From NCBI GenBank assembly GCA_002633005.1, contig NMRA01000018.1, forward strand, positions 207,641 through 253,122: a stretch of DNA of 45,482 nucleotides. The letters are read 5' to 3'. Positions 1 through 11,689 of this stretch are shown piece by piece. The translations under genes were made by a program, and so were the position numbers. Positions within the stretch are counted from its first letter, which is position 1. Every line of letters starts with the position of its first letter. This stretch comes from Phoronis australis. Its lineage: Eukaryota; Phoronida; Phoronidae. The notes beneath the pieces were generated by a model. That model searched no databases and was not told the origin of the DNA. It saw nothing but the letters and a program-made list of their open reading frames with translations.

Positions 1-486
1 CGCACATTTCTTATTGGGAAAGCCAGATTTTCAAAAATTAATCGCTCAGACCATTTGAGTCTCATTTACCTGCAATTATACTGCTATCAAATGACCGAGC
101 CAGCATTGTTGATACTACGACCGCTCATCGAAATAATGTACACCCACGAAATTCGGACACTAGCGGAAACCCAAATTTGGAGGTCCGCCAAATTCGGACA
201 CCACAAAATGATATTTCGCGAGATTCGTCCAAGAATGAATTTTTTCTATTGGAATTAATTTTCAGTGTCCGAAAATCACGCGACTTTACCGTACACTATT
301 GCATAGGTCTGTCAAATATAGCACGCCTAGGGAATTGACCAAGAGGTGGCTTGGGCCAGTGCATCCTTGCATCCTTACAGGGTGTGCATGTCACACTAAT
401 CCCACGGGTACTCCCATAGAAGTCGTTTACAAGAGGGCGACTATTTCAGCACTAGATCCTCTACGAAAGGACATCTTATTAGGCAA

Positions 487-610
487 AATTCCCTATGAAA
501 AGGTGCCTTTTCTACCAAAAGTCCCTTCAACAGGGTACCTTTTTGGCAAAATTGCTTTGGAAAAGATGCCATTTCTGGTAGAATTCCTTATGAAAGAGTG
601 CCTTTTCCTA
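487..610. repeat. Short imperfect tandem repeat
   Basis: Two direct copies of a segment that includes AATTCCCTATGAAAAGGTGC and its variant begin about 95 bases apart (near 488 and 583), with related words between them. No splice-bounded frame is visible. The rest of 1-979, downstream of the stop codon of the minus-strand gene, shows nothing else I can name; a polyadenylation signal for that gene was not evident. Confidence 0.45.
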
Positions 611-979
611 CACAATTATCTCCAAGTAGATACTTTTATATGAGTTCGAAAGTCTACAAAAGGTTCCTTTACTAAGCTACACAAATCTACAGAAGTCCTT
701 TCAATATTACCTGTAATAAACTATTGTGGCATATATCTGACAACACAGAATCACTCTTAGTACAATTTTGGATTCAGTGGATTATAAATTCAGTTGTCCA
801 AGAATCCCTACAAAGTTTTGTCTCACGGAATTAACACCTACATAGAAGGAGTGTTTCTGCAACAAACACTACAAAAGGGCAACTTTTTCGCGAAAGCTGC
901 CCAAAGATGGGAGTCTGCCTTTTGAGTCCAGGTGCAACACCCACCCCCACCTTTCAATACCGAGTTACCTGGCATCAAA

Positions 980-1050
980 TCATAATTTCCCCTCGAGAAA
1001 AGTAAATGCCTCTGCGGCAGGGTGCGAGAGGGGTCGTAATTGTACCTGGA
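980..1050 (-). CDS. Minus-strand gene, last coding exon with stop codon
   Basis: A strong 3' splice site (CATTTGCCTGTTTCAG) precedes this exon. Entering in phase 1, which is the exit phase of the exon at 1844-1978, it reads QVQLRPLSHPAAEAFTFL and then EGKL followed by TGA at 980-982. The phase match and the immediate stop make this the best 3' end for the gene. A second frame is also open through a GTAACT at 963-968, which would make an internal exon entered in phase 0, but that phase does not fit the exon before it. The product is not recognised. The encoded end is soluble-looking, with no membrane segment or targeting tail. Confidence 0.5.
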
Positions 1051-1099
1051 CTGAAACAGGCAAATGGGTACCAAGACCATATAAATCAGCGCAATACCT

Positions 1100-1330
1100 C
1101 ATCAGTTTTGGACAAAAATAATTACATTTTATTATATTTCAAGGGCTTCAACCATTGTTGTGAATACACACAACCTTTTCAAAATACTGCTGGTAGGTAA
1201 AGTAAAGAATTTAAATATGCCAAAGCTCCGTTTTGGTACTAATTAGGTCATTTATGAAAACTAAGAAAGTAAAATTTCACATGTCCATCATACTGTGTTC
1301 TAAATTGGCGAGATTTTACCTATATCAGTA
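1100..1330. repeat. Dispersed repeat family 1, copy a
   Basis: Shares ordered words (GGACAAAAATAATT, TTTCAAAGG-like, then AAAATTTCACATGTCCATCAT) with 1600-1810 and 18480-18720. The copies are diverged and non-coding. They lie downstream of or within introns of the minus-strand gene. Confidence 0.45.
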
Positions 1331-1599
1331 TGCCGAGATAATTATTTCTCTCGGGAAATGCAATTTTGGCATCACACAAAAATTAACGGATCACTGTCAG
1401 GAGTGATATGCTAATAACATAACACGCTAATTGTAACTAGGGCCCTAATTATACATCAATACACATGTACAAGCAAAGCCAGGTGTTTTTCACCTATCTT
1501 CTGTGTTGTAGCAGTGCTCTCATCAAAGATTTACAACAAAGTCCTCCATTAGTATAATTTGAAATTCATTCTTATGTTGATCATACAACATTATTACAA

Positions 1600-1810
1600 A
1601 ATCTTGCCAATTTCGGACAAAAATAATTGTTAAAATATATCTTAATTTTTCAAAGGCGTCTAACAATGCAGTGAATGTCCAGCTTGTCAAAACATTGTGT
1701 GATGGTAGCCATGACAGAGAACTTGAAAATGACGAAGTATTTAGACGATCCTATACATGAAGCTCATGTGCATTTTATGAAAAAATGAATCTAAAAGTAA
1801 AACTTTAATC
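1600..1810. repeat. Dispersed repeat family 1, copy b
   Basis: Starts with CTTGCCAATTTCGGACAAAA, followed by a run resembling the copies at 1100 and 18480 (TTTTTCAAAGGCGTCTAACAA, then a TTGTCAAAACA motif). No coding potential is seen. It sits in the last intron of the minus-strand gene. Confidence 0.45.
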
Positions 1811-1843
1811 GTTTGCCATATTTTATCCTACATTTTACCATAC

Positions 1844-1978
1844 CTGAAGAGTTATAAGTCAACCCACAGTCATACCATACAATTCTCCTTGTCTTAGTAT
1901 TGTGTTGAGTTGCCTTGCGAGTTTCATAAAAAATTATCTGGTTGGCACGACAATTTGTATGAAAGAGCATTTTTAAAT
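1844..1978 (-). CDS. Minus-strand gene, penultimate coding exon
   Basis: This 135-nt exon has a 3' splice site (CTTCTTCATATGTACCTAG) and a strong 5' splice site (TTCAG followed by GTATGG at 1838-1843). Only one frame is open: it enters and leaves in phase 1 and gives 44 whole codons. The peptide includes FHTNCRANQIIFYETRKATQ and RRIVWYDCGLTYNSS. It is rich in charged and aromatic residues, unlike translated intron. The phase joins cleanly to the exon at 2425-2490 upstream and to the terminal exon downstream. I do not recognise the domain. The two Trp/Tyr-rich stretches look like beta strands, but that is only an impression. Confidence 0.55.
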
Positions 1979-2424
1979 CTAGGTACATATGAAGAAGTTC
2001 CCAAACATCAAATTTTAATCCAATTTGCTGATTAGATAAACCAAGGCTAAGAAAGGATTAGATTTTGTGGGAAGCACCTTTCAATACTTCACACCAAAGG
2101 CAATGCACTTAGTGTAGACACAATTAACCACTCAGACAAAACATCCTGTGAACACAAGTTTTAATAAAAACTGATGATGAAATATACCTTATAGTCTAAT
2201 TAATTTCAGACTTCTAATTTCAATATGGTAACCAATTAAACAGCTCGCAAAAATGACTAATGAGATACCTCGCAGTTGCAATTTGATCTCACTGCGTTTT
2301 TTCTAATTTTCTACCAACTTCCACAACATTGGCACACTTACTGCTTTCTGTGCATAAAAAGATCCGGCTCTGAATCGCCTTATTCAACAGTTCTTCCCCT
2401 AGCCAACAAATCCACTTTTATTAC

Positions 2425-2490
2425 CTGAGAAAGGTACAAGTACAGACCAGTTATATTGTCCCAAGTAGTTTAATTCAAAATTTACTGTTA
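2425..2490 (-). CDS. Minus-strand gene, internal coding exon
   Basis: This 66-nt exon has excellent signals: a 3' splice site with a pyrimidine-rich tract (TTATTTTCTATTTCAG) and a 5' splice site TCTCAG followed by GTAATA. The open frame is phase 1 to phase 1, and the peptide contains FELNYLGQYNWSVLVPFS. The other frames either stop or fail to join neighbouring exons. With the exon at 5895-5966 before it and 1844-1978 after it, the reading frame continues without a stop. Family unknown. Confidence 0.5.
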
Positions 2491-3449
2491 CTGAAATAGA
2501 AAATAATGGTGTTTTTAAAATGCATCCTGAACTTGTTCAAGCGAATATAAGTGATCTCTGACCACTGTTTGTTCTACAGAGATGATATAGACAGCCTTTC
2601 ATATTTTAAGATTTGATTTTTATTTTCACAAGCCTGCTGCCTGCTCAGTTGGAATTTCAAGAATGTCTTTAAAATCTCAATGGTTTTAGATGTGTAAGGT
2701 TCAGTGCTTGCACACTGCCAAGGCAATGAGACCTCATCACTCACATGGCATGTTAAGTTGACAGGGGGCAACCAATCATGACTTGGAAGTGACTATAGGT
2801 CACCATAGCACCACTTGTATACAGAAGCATATTTACTTTTGGCAAACACCATCACTTGTCCATAAAATTTGTTTGTTACTTGGCAAAATGCAACGATTTT
2901 CCTGTATTACCTCTCGGCTTACTTCATGTGCCTGTGCTTTTATGTACCGTTGTATGTGTTTGACAGATCTTTCTATCTCAATATAGGGTAGCAATCCATC
3001 TATCTAGCACATCCTATAGAGTTAAAATGTCAATCGCCCCCACTGGTGGTTGAGCTATAGGTGCACTCGTCTTTTCGCGCATGATGACGTCATTCTGCTA
3101 CAAAAATGCAATCGTCCAATAGATACCATAAGAATCAACCCACAAGACGAATAAGTCACATCTATTTTGCTTGGGTAAGTTGTTCTATGTTAGGTATTTG
3201 GTTCATAGGTATGGTATGATGCATACGGTATGCTGCATACGCCAGAATCTAGATTTCTATCAGAATGACTCATCGCTCAGTTTTGTCTATACTTCAGTAC
3301 AGTGTAGTGAGACATAAGAAGCATGCGCTATAGGATAGAATTTTGTGAGTTTATGCGACAAGACAACAATCGTGTCCCACTTTTCTGCAAAGTTTGGAAA
3401 CCTGTAAGTGGTCTATGAAAAGTTAACTATTAGGTATATCATACCTGTC

Positions 3450-3563
3450 TCATAGAATTGATGGTTCCACAGTGGTGGTTTCATCATCGGAGCGGTGGCT
3501 AGCCAAACGCACCGCCAACTTGGGCAGGCCTTTTGCCATCTCAGGCATTGTCTTGGGCGAGTG
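3450..3563 (-). other. Isolated coding-like patch, 37 codons then stop
   Basis: Bounded by TAG upstream and TGA downstream, this frame reads SPKTMPEMAKGLPKLAVR and then a segment rich in Asp, Glu and Thr ending VEPSIL. The composition looks protein-like. An acceptor-like run (CCACTTTCTATTGGCCAAAACC followed by ATAG) ends just before it. A strong donor-like GTATGA follows 8 bases past the stop, in another frame that is also open. The entry phase does not match the flanking exons, so it may be an alternative last exon, a piece of another gene or a transposon remnant. Function unknown. Confidence 0.25.
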
Positions 3564-4834
3564 CTATGGTTTTGGCCAATAGAAAGTGGGAATGTTGGTG
3601 AGAATGTTATAGCAAGATAGTTCATCATTCGGTACTGTCTCGATTGTCTGCATTCACGGATAACACTGCACAACACTAGTCTAGATTTTGAATTTCCTAC
3701 AGCAGCTTTCTAGTCATTATATAAAATCAACCCACCCTGGTGTCGTCTCCAGAAGTTAACCATCTCTTAGTGTTTTTATTTTTTGGCGAAATGATATTTC
3801 ACAACTTACTCCACCTTATCAAGGTAGGGTAACTTGTTCTAGCCTAACTTGCACCATATCTAATTCCTTTGTGGGCACAAACCTGGGGAATGGCAGAAGT
3901 AATTATCAGTACCGGTTGCATAAAGATGAGTTTTCCTTTGTGCCCCGTATTCCTATCACAGACAACTTCCGCCTTATCCTACTTATTGGATGTGTGTGTG
4001 GATGCTCCACTTAAAAGTGGGGTAAGTTGCACTAGTGCAAGACTTACTGCTCTCTAGTTATTCAAGATTTAATGCTTGCATGAGTGTTCTTTCATTGCTT
4101 TCTAATTAATTGAGTTTTTGAGCCGTATCTTTTGCGCCCATTGATGGAACATCTGAAATTAGGTATATGAATAGATCGTTTCAAGCGGGTATCAGCATTG
4201 TCAAGCTCGTTTCTCCCTACGACTTACCGTTCTTGAGATATTCGAGATTCACTGTTTAGGTGAATCGTGCAAGAGATCACATTTATCGTCGACACACTGT
4301 GTTTATCTATTCAACAGCACAAGGATTTTCCTTTCTGGGTGATAACAGACGCAAGATAGTGCTATGATAGTCATTTTTTAATAATTTTGTAGAGCACCTC
4401 CCTATACACACACACTACACTTTCGCATCATTAAATCAACCCACTGGGGAAATTGGACCGATGGTTTTAGGAAAAAGTGATCGAAGGACATCACCGAAAG
4501 AGAACTGTTTTTTGCTAAGCAATGTTTTTTTTATCTCTCATGAAAGATAATGATCAGTATGCAATTTAAAAGGTCACAAAACTATTTTTGAGTACAGTCA
4601 CTAAAATACTGTTAAGGTCCTTTAACACACCGTCATTACACTGTTCACATTTGTTAGCCTTGTGATCAAGGTGAAGATGTGACCAGGAAACCTGTGACAC
4701 AATATGTCAAGAACAGAGAATTATAAAGGCAAAAAAATTTAACACAATAAACACAAATAGGTAAGAAGTTATTATTTTTATACCCTATATGTTGGTCACA
4801 TGCCGTGACCCTATAGTTAAGTCAGAAAAAATAT

Positions 4835-4910
4835 GTGCCCCACCAGGATTCGAATCCGAGACTTTCTGCTAACCATACTCTGTGGTCCACTGAGCCATCC
4901 ACCAGACCAG
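4835..4910 (-). repeat. tRNA-derived SINE head
   Basis: Read on the minus strand, it contains a good internal Pol III A box (TGGCTCAGTGG, 4887-4897) and B box (GATTCGAATCC, within 4846-4857) at tRNA spacing, with a possible variable arm between them. The acceptor and T stems pair poorly and no normal anticodon loop forms. I therefore read it as a tRNA-like SINE head, not a working tRNA gene. It lies in an intron of the minus-strand gene, in the same orientation. Confidence 0.55.
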
Positions 4911-5894
4911 TGGATTACAGAAATCCTAACAGACTCAATGGGCTAATCCAAACCTAGGAGTGTATATCAACCTGCTGAATGATAACAACACTATTATATA
5001 AACACAAAATTAATTCAAATCAGACATTTTGCACAACCATGATGGGTCTGAAAGCATGAAAGCTTGGTTTTAACAACCAAAATTTCACCTCTTAACGACA
5101 ATTTTATTTGTCATAGGTGCTCAAGCCCAGGCTAAGAATAGTGCAGAATTTTCTGCATATTTTGAAGAGAAATTCAATAACACAAAATATTACCAGTTTT
5201 CACCACTCATGTGCCAAAATCAGTTAGAAAGAATATGAGGTATAATTATGACTGCTAGGTACTTTTATCCCAGCCTCGACAGTGACCTTCACACACATCT
5301 TAAATTAGTTTTGTCATAAAAGCAATTAAGTCATTCAGCTAAAACAACTGTCAATAAACCAACCAGGAATTTGCGAATTTGCTGTGCCATTGTCTCATGA
5401 CAACTCCGAAAATATGGAACAAAGATCAAGTAGGGCTTATGGCCAGCTTACTGAGAAGTACGAAGCTTATTATATGGAACTAGCTGTTATCTGTGCTTAA
5501 GCACGGGTAGTAGCTCGTATATAGGAAAAGCCACGGGGAAGTAGCTACACCTTCAAGTGAACATTAGTTTTCAGCACAAGAGACAGGGATATTCCTTGAA
5601 GAGACCGTTTTATTTTAAAGCTTCTATCAGAATTTCTGTCAGATTTAGGCAGGGTGTGCAGCTGTGGAATTCTTTCTCCAGGCAGTAAAATATTTTTTCT
5701 TTCCAAAACATTTGACCCTGACGTAATATAATGTACGGTAATCAGTTATTATTTAAAGTGAAAACTAAGGAAACATTAAAAGATACTGCCATTGTACACA
5801 CAAAGTATACAAATGTATGTTTAAAAGTCACATCATAAAAGTACGTACTAAGGTAGAAAGCCAGCTAGCTGTATGAAGACTATCATCAACTTAC

Positions 5895-5966
5895 ACCTAG
5901 GTAGCTGTGTCTTGAGCTCCGTTAGACACCGAAACATCACACAACCTGGGTAACTCAGCTCGTCAC
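5895..5966 (-). CDS. Minus-strand gene, internal coding exon
   Basis: This 72-nt exon lies between a 3' splice site (GATGAAAGTTTCACTAG) and a consensus 5' splice site GTAAGT at 5889-5894. Of three frames, only the phase-1 entry is open; it leaves in phase 1. The peptide is DELSYPGCVMFRCLTELK followed by TQLPR. Joined to the exon at 6247-6285, the text runs LVPG-DELSYPG without interruption. Both neighbours share phase 1. The product is unrecognised. Confidence 0.5.
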
Positions 5967-6246
5967 CTAGTGAAACTTTCATCAACATGTAGAGCTAACG
6001 ACCGGCGGGGGTCCATGCAGAATCTGTGAGAATTAACCGACATTCACCTTTTACTCAAGGAAAAGTTAAATTTTTAATGACATTAATTTTGGCGACGACA
6101 GGCCCAAAGAAGTTTGTATGCGACGGAAGCCAGAGAGAGTGAAATTAAGCCGACGGACTGATGCCACCCTCCCTCTGTGTCGGCACAAAAGGGCCCGCGA
6201 GAAAAAATAAAACACCTCGAATCTAAATAGAGGGCAGGTGCATTAC

Positions 6247-6285
6247 CAGGTACCAAGGTGGTGCCAAAACGGGCGCACCAAAGGT
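6247..6285 (-). CDS. Minus-strand gene, short internal coding exon
   Basis: A 39-nt exon follows a strong 3' splice site (TCTCTCCCGCTCCACTACAG) and ends at GTAATG. In phase 1 it encodes LWCARFGTTLVP plus one base. This matches the entry phase of the exon at 5895-5966 and a possible phase-1 exit of the exon at 8448-8688. It is short, so the call rests on the splice signals and phase, not on length. Confidence 0.42.
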
Positions 6286-8447
6286 CTGTAGTGGAGCGGG
6301 AGAGACTGAGTTTGTGTGAACGATGCATTTTATATAATAGATTACTCAACTATTAACAGTTGAACATGCATTTTGAATGTGGTGTACAATGAAACAGAAT
6401 TAAAGCTTGTGAAGAGCTTTGACAAAACCTAAAGTAAGTCATTGTTAACCAAAAAACACATGTAAAAGGAGTTTTTTACAGCGCTCTGAAACTAAGACAA
6501 CAGATATAACAGATCGAGGATAATTTCAAACATAAACTCCAAATTTGTATCTGTTTCTTTCAGAATTTCCACTGACTATAAAAAATTCCAATAGCAATAA
6601 TTATTTACTAAAAGAATAATTTAGGGGAGTGAAACCTTTATCAATAGTAATGACAATATAAAAAGTTTAGGTACTAATTCTTAACTGAAAATTAACCCAA
6701 AAACATGCCACCCCTTCCATAGTACTTCAATCATTCATTTTTTACCAACGCCACACAGTCCGTTTTCAAACTGTGTAACGCTTCACTGGCCTAGCTAGCA
6801 AGCGCATTCCACATGGGATTATTTAACAGTTGGGTAGACCACTTCACATGTTGACAAACAGCTGCAAAGGCCAACAATAAAGTTAGTTCAATACATCTCC
6901 TTTCATGCTCACAAACTATACATTGGATACCCTAAGCCTGAGACATGGGGATACACCCCTATGAAAGGATGGATAACTTTTTTACAGGTAGAAGATCTCA
7001 ACAGAGGAGTCCCTTTTAAGTCCTTACTCTCTCTTAAAGACAGCACTTTCAACTTACCGACTCATTTAATTAATGGATACGGGTGTACCTTCGCAAACAA
7101 AATACAACACAACATCTTAGTAGCTGGAAAAATAGGTACCTGAGACAATCTCAATTGATGAAAACCCGTATCACTTCCGCATACCCCACCACTTCCTACG
7201 TTTACCCACTCCAGAAGATACCAAAGGAAAAATACCCACCCAAGACAATACTTAATACCTAGGAGGGCAAAGCAATTATATGCTGCATACGTCATGTAAA
7301 ACCTTTTCTACGGGAGGTTTTCCCGGCCTCTAACAGCACAGTGCAACCTTGTAAAAATTATAGTCATGTACCCCCCTGGGATGAGAGCCGAAATGAATAA
7401 AACATCTTAACTTGCCAGCTAGCTAATCTCTGGCACTAACTAATTGGATGGAGATAGATGGAACATTAATGTGACCTATCTTGACAGGGTAAGTGGGTTT
7501 GCCTGGAAAGTGCAACCACTGTCAAGAAACATGATTCCTTTAAGTTCTCCCACACAGCCTTTCCAGAGAAATTTGTCAATGAAGTGTGGTGAATGAGAGT
7601 TAAAAGAGTCCAAGTGAAACACCACCTGTTCCTATTCTTAGAACTTGCAAAAAAATTAAAAAAACACGTTTTTACCATCAGAACTGATGAGATAAATTTT
7701 CAAATGGAAACTGGAGACTTTGGAACTAAACGAGCAAAATCAATTAGTCGAAAAACAATAGTCAAGCCTAGGTGGGAATTTAAACATCGATTTCCTCAAA
7801 ACAAGCCAGACATTTGCCCCATGCAATAGCACCAAGCATGTGTTGACAGGATTTATGTACAAAAGCAAGACTTTCAATAAACAATTCTTTCTGGGAAGTC
7901 CTCATTAGGTTCAACAGGTTTAAGTACAATCCCATTAGCTTAAGTAAACTTGTGGGCACTGCCTTAAAAACTTTGATGGTAAATAATATACGTATTTACT
8001 AATAACTGAGTTGCACATTATTTTGAATCAAAAGATCTGGAAACAGGTATTAGCATTTCATCATATGATGTCAGAGAAGAAATGCGTTTAAAAATCGAGA
8101 AAACATTAGCAGTTCATAGAGTTTGACTTGATGAGTTTACAACTTAGTGCAAACTTCAAGTTCGGCATATTACATAAAAACTTGTTGTGCAGTCCCCACG
8201 GCTGGGACAATTAGCTGTAGACTATACTATAGCAGCAACTCACAGCTCTTGAAAAATCAAACTTGTGTAGTTTTGGAATGTTATTAATCAAAAATATATA
8301 CAATCCACATTCCTTTAATGAAATGAACTAAACACAATCACTCAGGAATTGCTTTCAAAGTCAGTCACTTCCAATGCTCAGGGGACAAAAACAAGTCTCA
8401 TGCATTTCTCAGATAAGAACAAAGAGACACAGTGTAAAAATAGTCAC

Positions 8448-8688
8448 AAACCCCTTGGTAGGCGACCAGTTCATCCTTTGATGGTCTGTGGTGGCCCGAT
8501 GGCCGAGCTCCACACTGTGTAGACTGTAAAGGACGACCAGAGTTGATCAGGGCAACAGCTTCAAACTTGAACACAGACATGGTTGACAAGTACCCAGCCC
8601 ACTCCAGACTAGTAGAACACTGGTCTGACTTGGAGCAGCTCCATAGAGCAAATGAACCACTCTGACTGAAATTACCGACACAGCCAAC
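8448..8688 (-). CDS. Minus-strand gene, large internal coding exon
   Basis: About 79 codons are open here in a protein-like frame, preceded by an in-frame TGA. Pieces include GNFSQSGSFALWSCSKSD, QCSTSLEWAGYLSTMSVFKF and HHRPSKDELVAYQG. Two 3' splice sites are possible: GACAG ending at 8689, or TTTCAG ending at 8666. The 5' site is unclear: GTTTGT at 8446-8451 gives phase 0, while GTGACT at 8442-8447 gives phase 1 and joins the exon at 6247-6285. Four cysteines are present and there is no membrane helix. The low end may be 8452 instead of 8448. The family is not recognised. Confidence 0.48.
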
Positions 8689-9328
8689 CTGTCAATTACC
8701 CAGAGTGCTTAGCTGTGTGCTAACAGAGAACAGCTCAGTGAGTGTTCTTGAAGGGTCCTGTCACAATGGCTTGGTGTTCCAAGTCGGTGGAAAAGAATTA
8801 TAAGTTTTGCACTAGAGGGGATTCCCTGACCACCACTACACATGGAGTGCTGAATGGTTGTATAAATGAGCAATATTGATTACAGCCAATACTCAAGTAA
8901 TATTTGAAAACAAAATTGATTTAGCAGATGTTTGTTTGTAAGGAGCCTGACTAACTGGCCTGAGGGGGTGGGAGAGGGGGTACTAGCTAAAATGTAAACA
9001 GGTAAGTTGACTGACAACAAAAATGGGGTCAATCGATTTTTTTAATTTTGGCAGGTTGAATGCTGCTGAGACACAATTTCACTGTGTGTAAGGTTAAGAG
9101 CTTACAGGCAAAGCCATTCTATTGAACTGGTCCTAAACCTTTCCATTGAAAATAGCATAATAACTTAATGAAAAAATACTTGGATAAATTGCCACAAGTA
9201 AAGATGAGCTACTCAAATGCATAACAAGTTTTTCATCGACACTATAGATATTGCTATCCTCTGTTAGAGTTAGAAAGGAAGAATAACCCTTCGAAGCAAA
9301 TTCAAGAGTACACAGATACTATCACCAG

Positions 9329-9480
9329 AGCTGGGTTGCATAAAACTTCAAAATTATCCATTGGATAAGTTTGATTGTTGCATGACGTCAGGTGCATTGT
9401 ACAACAATAACAACGCGATGCGTGATAATGCGACGTCATTGTCGCTATACAGCGTAAAACTTTTATGCAACTGGGCCCAG
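9329..9480. mobile_element. MITE-like element with terminal inverted repeats
   Basis: The left end CTGGGTTGCATAAAACTTC is matched by the right end read in reverse (CCCAGTTGCATAAAAGTTTT). The 150-bp interior has two GACGTC-containing words and no open frame. Inverted ends of the form CAGTTGCATAAAA are typical of small non-autonomous DNA transposons in animals. No clear target-site duplication was seen. Confidence 0.6.
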
Positions 9481-11689
9481 GTATCTAAATCTCACTCAGC
9501 TCTAAAAGCTGACTTTCACACTGGCTAAATAATCTAAACTGAATTACCCCAATTTAGTCTTGTGGTCTTATTAACTGTGACAGGATTCTATTTCCTTACC
9601 AAGAAGAACCATCAAAACATCTCAAAATCTATTGTGGTTGGCAAACCCTAAAACGAAAAACGGCTAATGCACCCATTCCCTGTCGACTTCAATTGCAGGC
9701 TCATTCGGTAACAATTCAAGATTTACTAAATGTTGGCATGTTTTTAAACCCAAAATTAGATTGGTTAAGAATTCAGCATTGACAACTAAATAGCACCGAA
9801 ATGCAGCTTTACCAAATTTAAGCATGCTGCTGATAAAAAATGTAAAAGGAATTTAAGTGCAATTTAACCACATACTAATTCGCAATAAAGCTTAGACTAC
9901 AATAATTGTAATGGCTCAATGGTAATGCATTGAGATCCACTGATTCTGTTGACTATGTAAGATCACAGTATTTTAATCAATTTAACAGAGCAACAATTTA
10001 AAATTTGTAGAGTCACAGATTTTATCTGACCTGTATTTTAAGTGCTTATCACCGCAATTAACACCGATAAACAAATAGGAAGATTCTACAAAATTCGATT
10101 ACACAAGGCTGAGTGGGCAGACTGGGCTGTAAAAGTTTTAAGAAAAGGTTTTGCGAGTGCTTTCTGACCTGGCAATATCATTTAAACGTTTTCCATCTCA
10201 TTAATAGGTGTACTTTTCAATTGAAAAAAGTTACCACGTTTAAAGTTGTTCATTTTTCGTAAGTTGCCATGAATTAGGTGAAAATGGTAAAATGTTGAAA
10301 TTTAGAGTTTGTGTGCAATGCATCATCCTTGATTGAAAATATTGTATCAAGCATTTGAATGGACACACGAAAATGATGTAGGTCATAGCTGACACATAAA
10401 ACAAGCAAAATAGGTCGACATGGCAGTAGATAGAACATTTCTAAAAAAACACAACGCCACCTGGTGCTGGAATATAGAACTATGCTTCAACAGACTAAGT
10501 ACCAGAAGTGTGGTATTTTTTAATAAAAAGCATGATAAAGCAGTATTTGTAGAGGAAATAATAGACAAGGCAGCACAAAAGAAAAGCTTCAATTCTGGAC
10601 TACTTTTTGTCAACGTATACCAGACAAGCTCACCCCATGTCACAATGAGGACATACCACAAGGCAATAGAAAGGTGCCAATTCAACACACAAATTTAACT
10701 TCGTCAAAGTCTAACCCACTTGTCCACCAACAGTTTCCTCCCCAGGCCACTTACAGTCTTTCATTAACAATCAAAAGCAACTGTTACACTTTTAAAACAA
10801 CTTGGTTGAGCCCTGCGAAAACAAGTGTTGTTATTCCGTGTTCATTGAGACGTGCAAGAGGGCAAACTTGGGCATTTATCAACACTTGTGAGATAATTGG
10901 AGTTTTAATTTGTACCCCCTAAATTGCTCATTTTCAGTCACTAGCAATGGCCCACTATTTCAATAATGTACAAAAGATGTAACGAAAAGTGCTTAAAAGT
11001 TGGTTTTCATAAACTTAACGAATTATTGGCACATTTTAATCATTCATACAAGTGGTGGTGCTCATGGCAAAATGTTTTCAGCGATATTCTGATTAGAAGA
11101 CACATCAAACAACCTAAATTAATTATGTTGTGCACACAATGATACAAAATATCAATTATGCGTACAGACAGGGTTGGAAATATTGTGGAAAAAAAGTCAA
11201 ACCATGGAGTCATACCTCGTTCCAATGGTATCCAGTCACCCAGAACATAATGTTATTCAGATTTTATTCTTAAATGTTGGTTAATAACTAAGATAACGGA
11301 TAATATAATTCTGGTTACACTGCTGCCAAACAAGTTAGAGATACCCTTTGGCCTTCATTTATGTTCAAATCAGTATAAAATGAATTTTAGTGCAAACCAG
11401 CTTCAAATGGTGCCCTTTCCACAGGACACCTTTTTTCAAAATAAACAACAAATGTTTGCAATTCTAAACCAATATGAATATTTTTTTCAAGATGCTTGGA
11501 GGCACTGCGAAAAATACTCTGACACCTGTTATGCATGCAAACACATTTTTATTGTGTGCCTTTTCATTATCATATTTAAGTTCAACAACATCAGTATCTT
11601 GGGAATAAGCATTTCAACATACTTTTTATCTATAAGACAAAGATTTCTTACTCTGGTACCTGCAGTGGGTGTCCAATCCGAATCTACCA

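Larger units (their letters stand above)
2491..5894. other. Intron stretch of the minus-strand gene
   Basis: This 3.4-kb stretch separates two well-supported exons. It holds a 38-codon open patch at 3450-3563, a tRNA-like SINE at 4835-4910, and a segment at about 4140-4260 that resembles the repeats at 14.4-14.6 kb. A word close to AATCAACCCAC recurs near 3135, 3725 and 4430. Otherwise nothing stands out. A 65-codon minus-strand frame at 2574-2771 could hide another exon (an acceptor CCTTGGCAG lies inside it), but its donor is weak. Confidence 0.4.

Noticed and set aside
7040-7330. Possible minus-strand exons (acceptors TTTTTCCAG and TTTGCCCTCCTAG, donors GTAAGT and GTAAAC)
   Set aside because: Either the frames stop before the donor or the exit phase (0) does not match the phase-1 exon at 6247-6285.
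9594-9648. Minus-strand interval with strong acceptor (CGTTTTTCGTTTTAG) and donor (GTAAGG)
   Set aside because: All three frames contain a stop.
10383-10698. Overlapping frames of about 100 codons on both strands
   Set aside because: Low-complexity, hydrophobic on one strand and basic on the other. No acceptor/donor pair gives an open exon of fitting phase.
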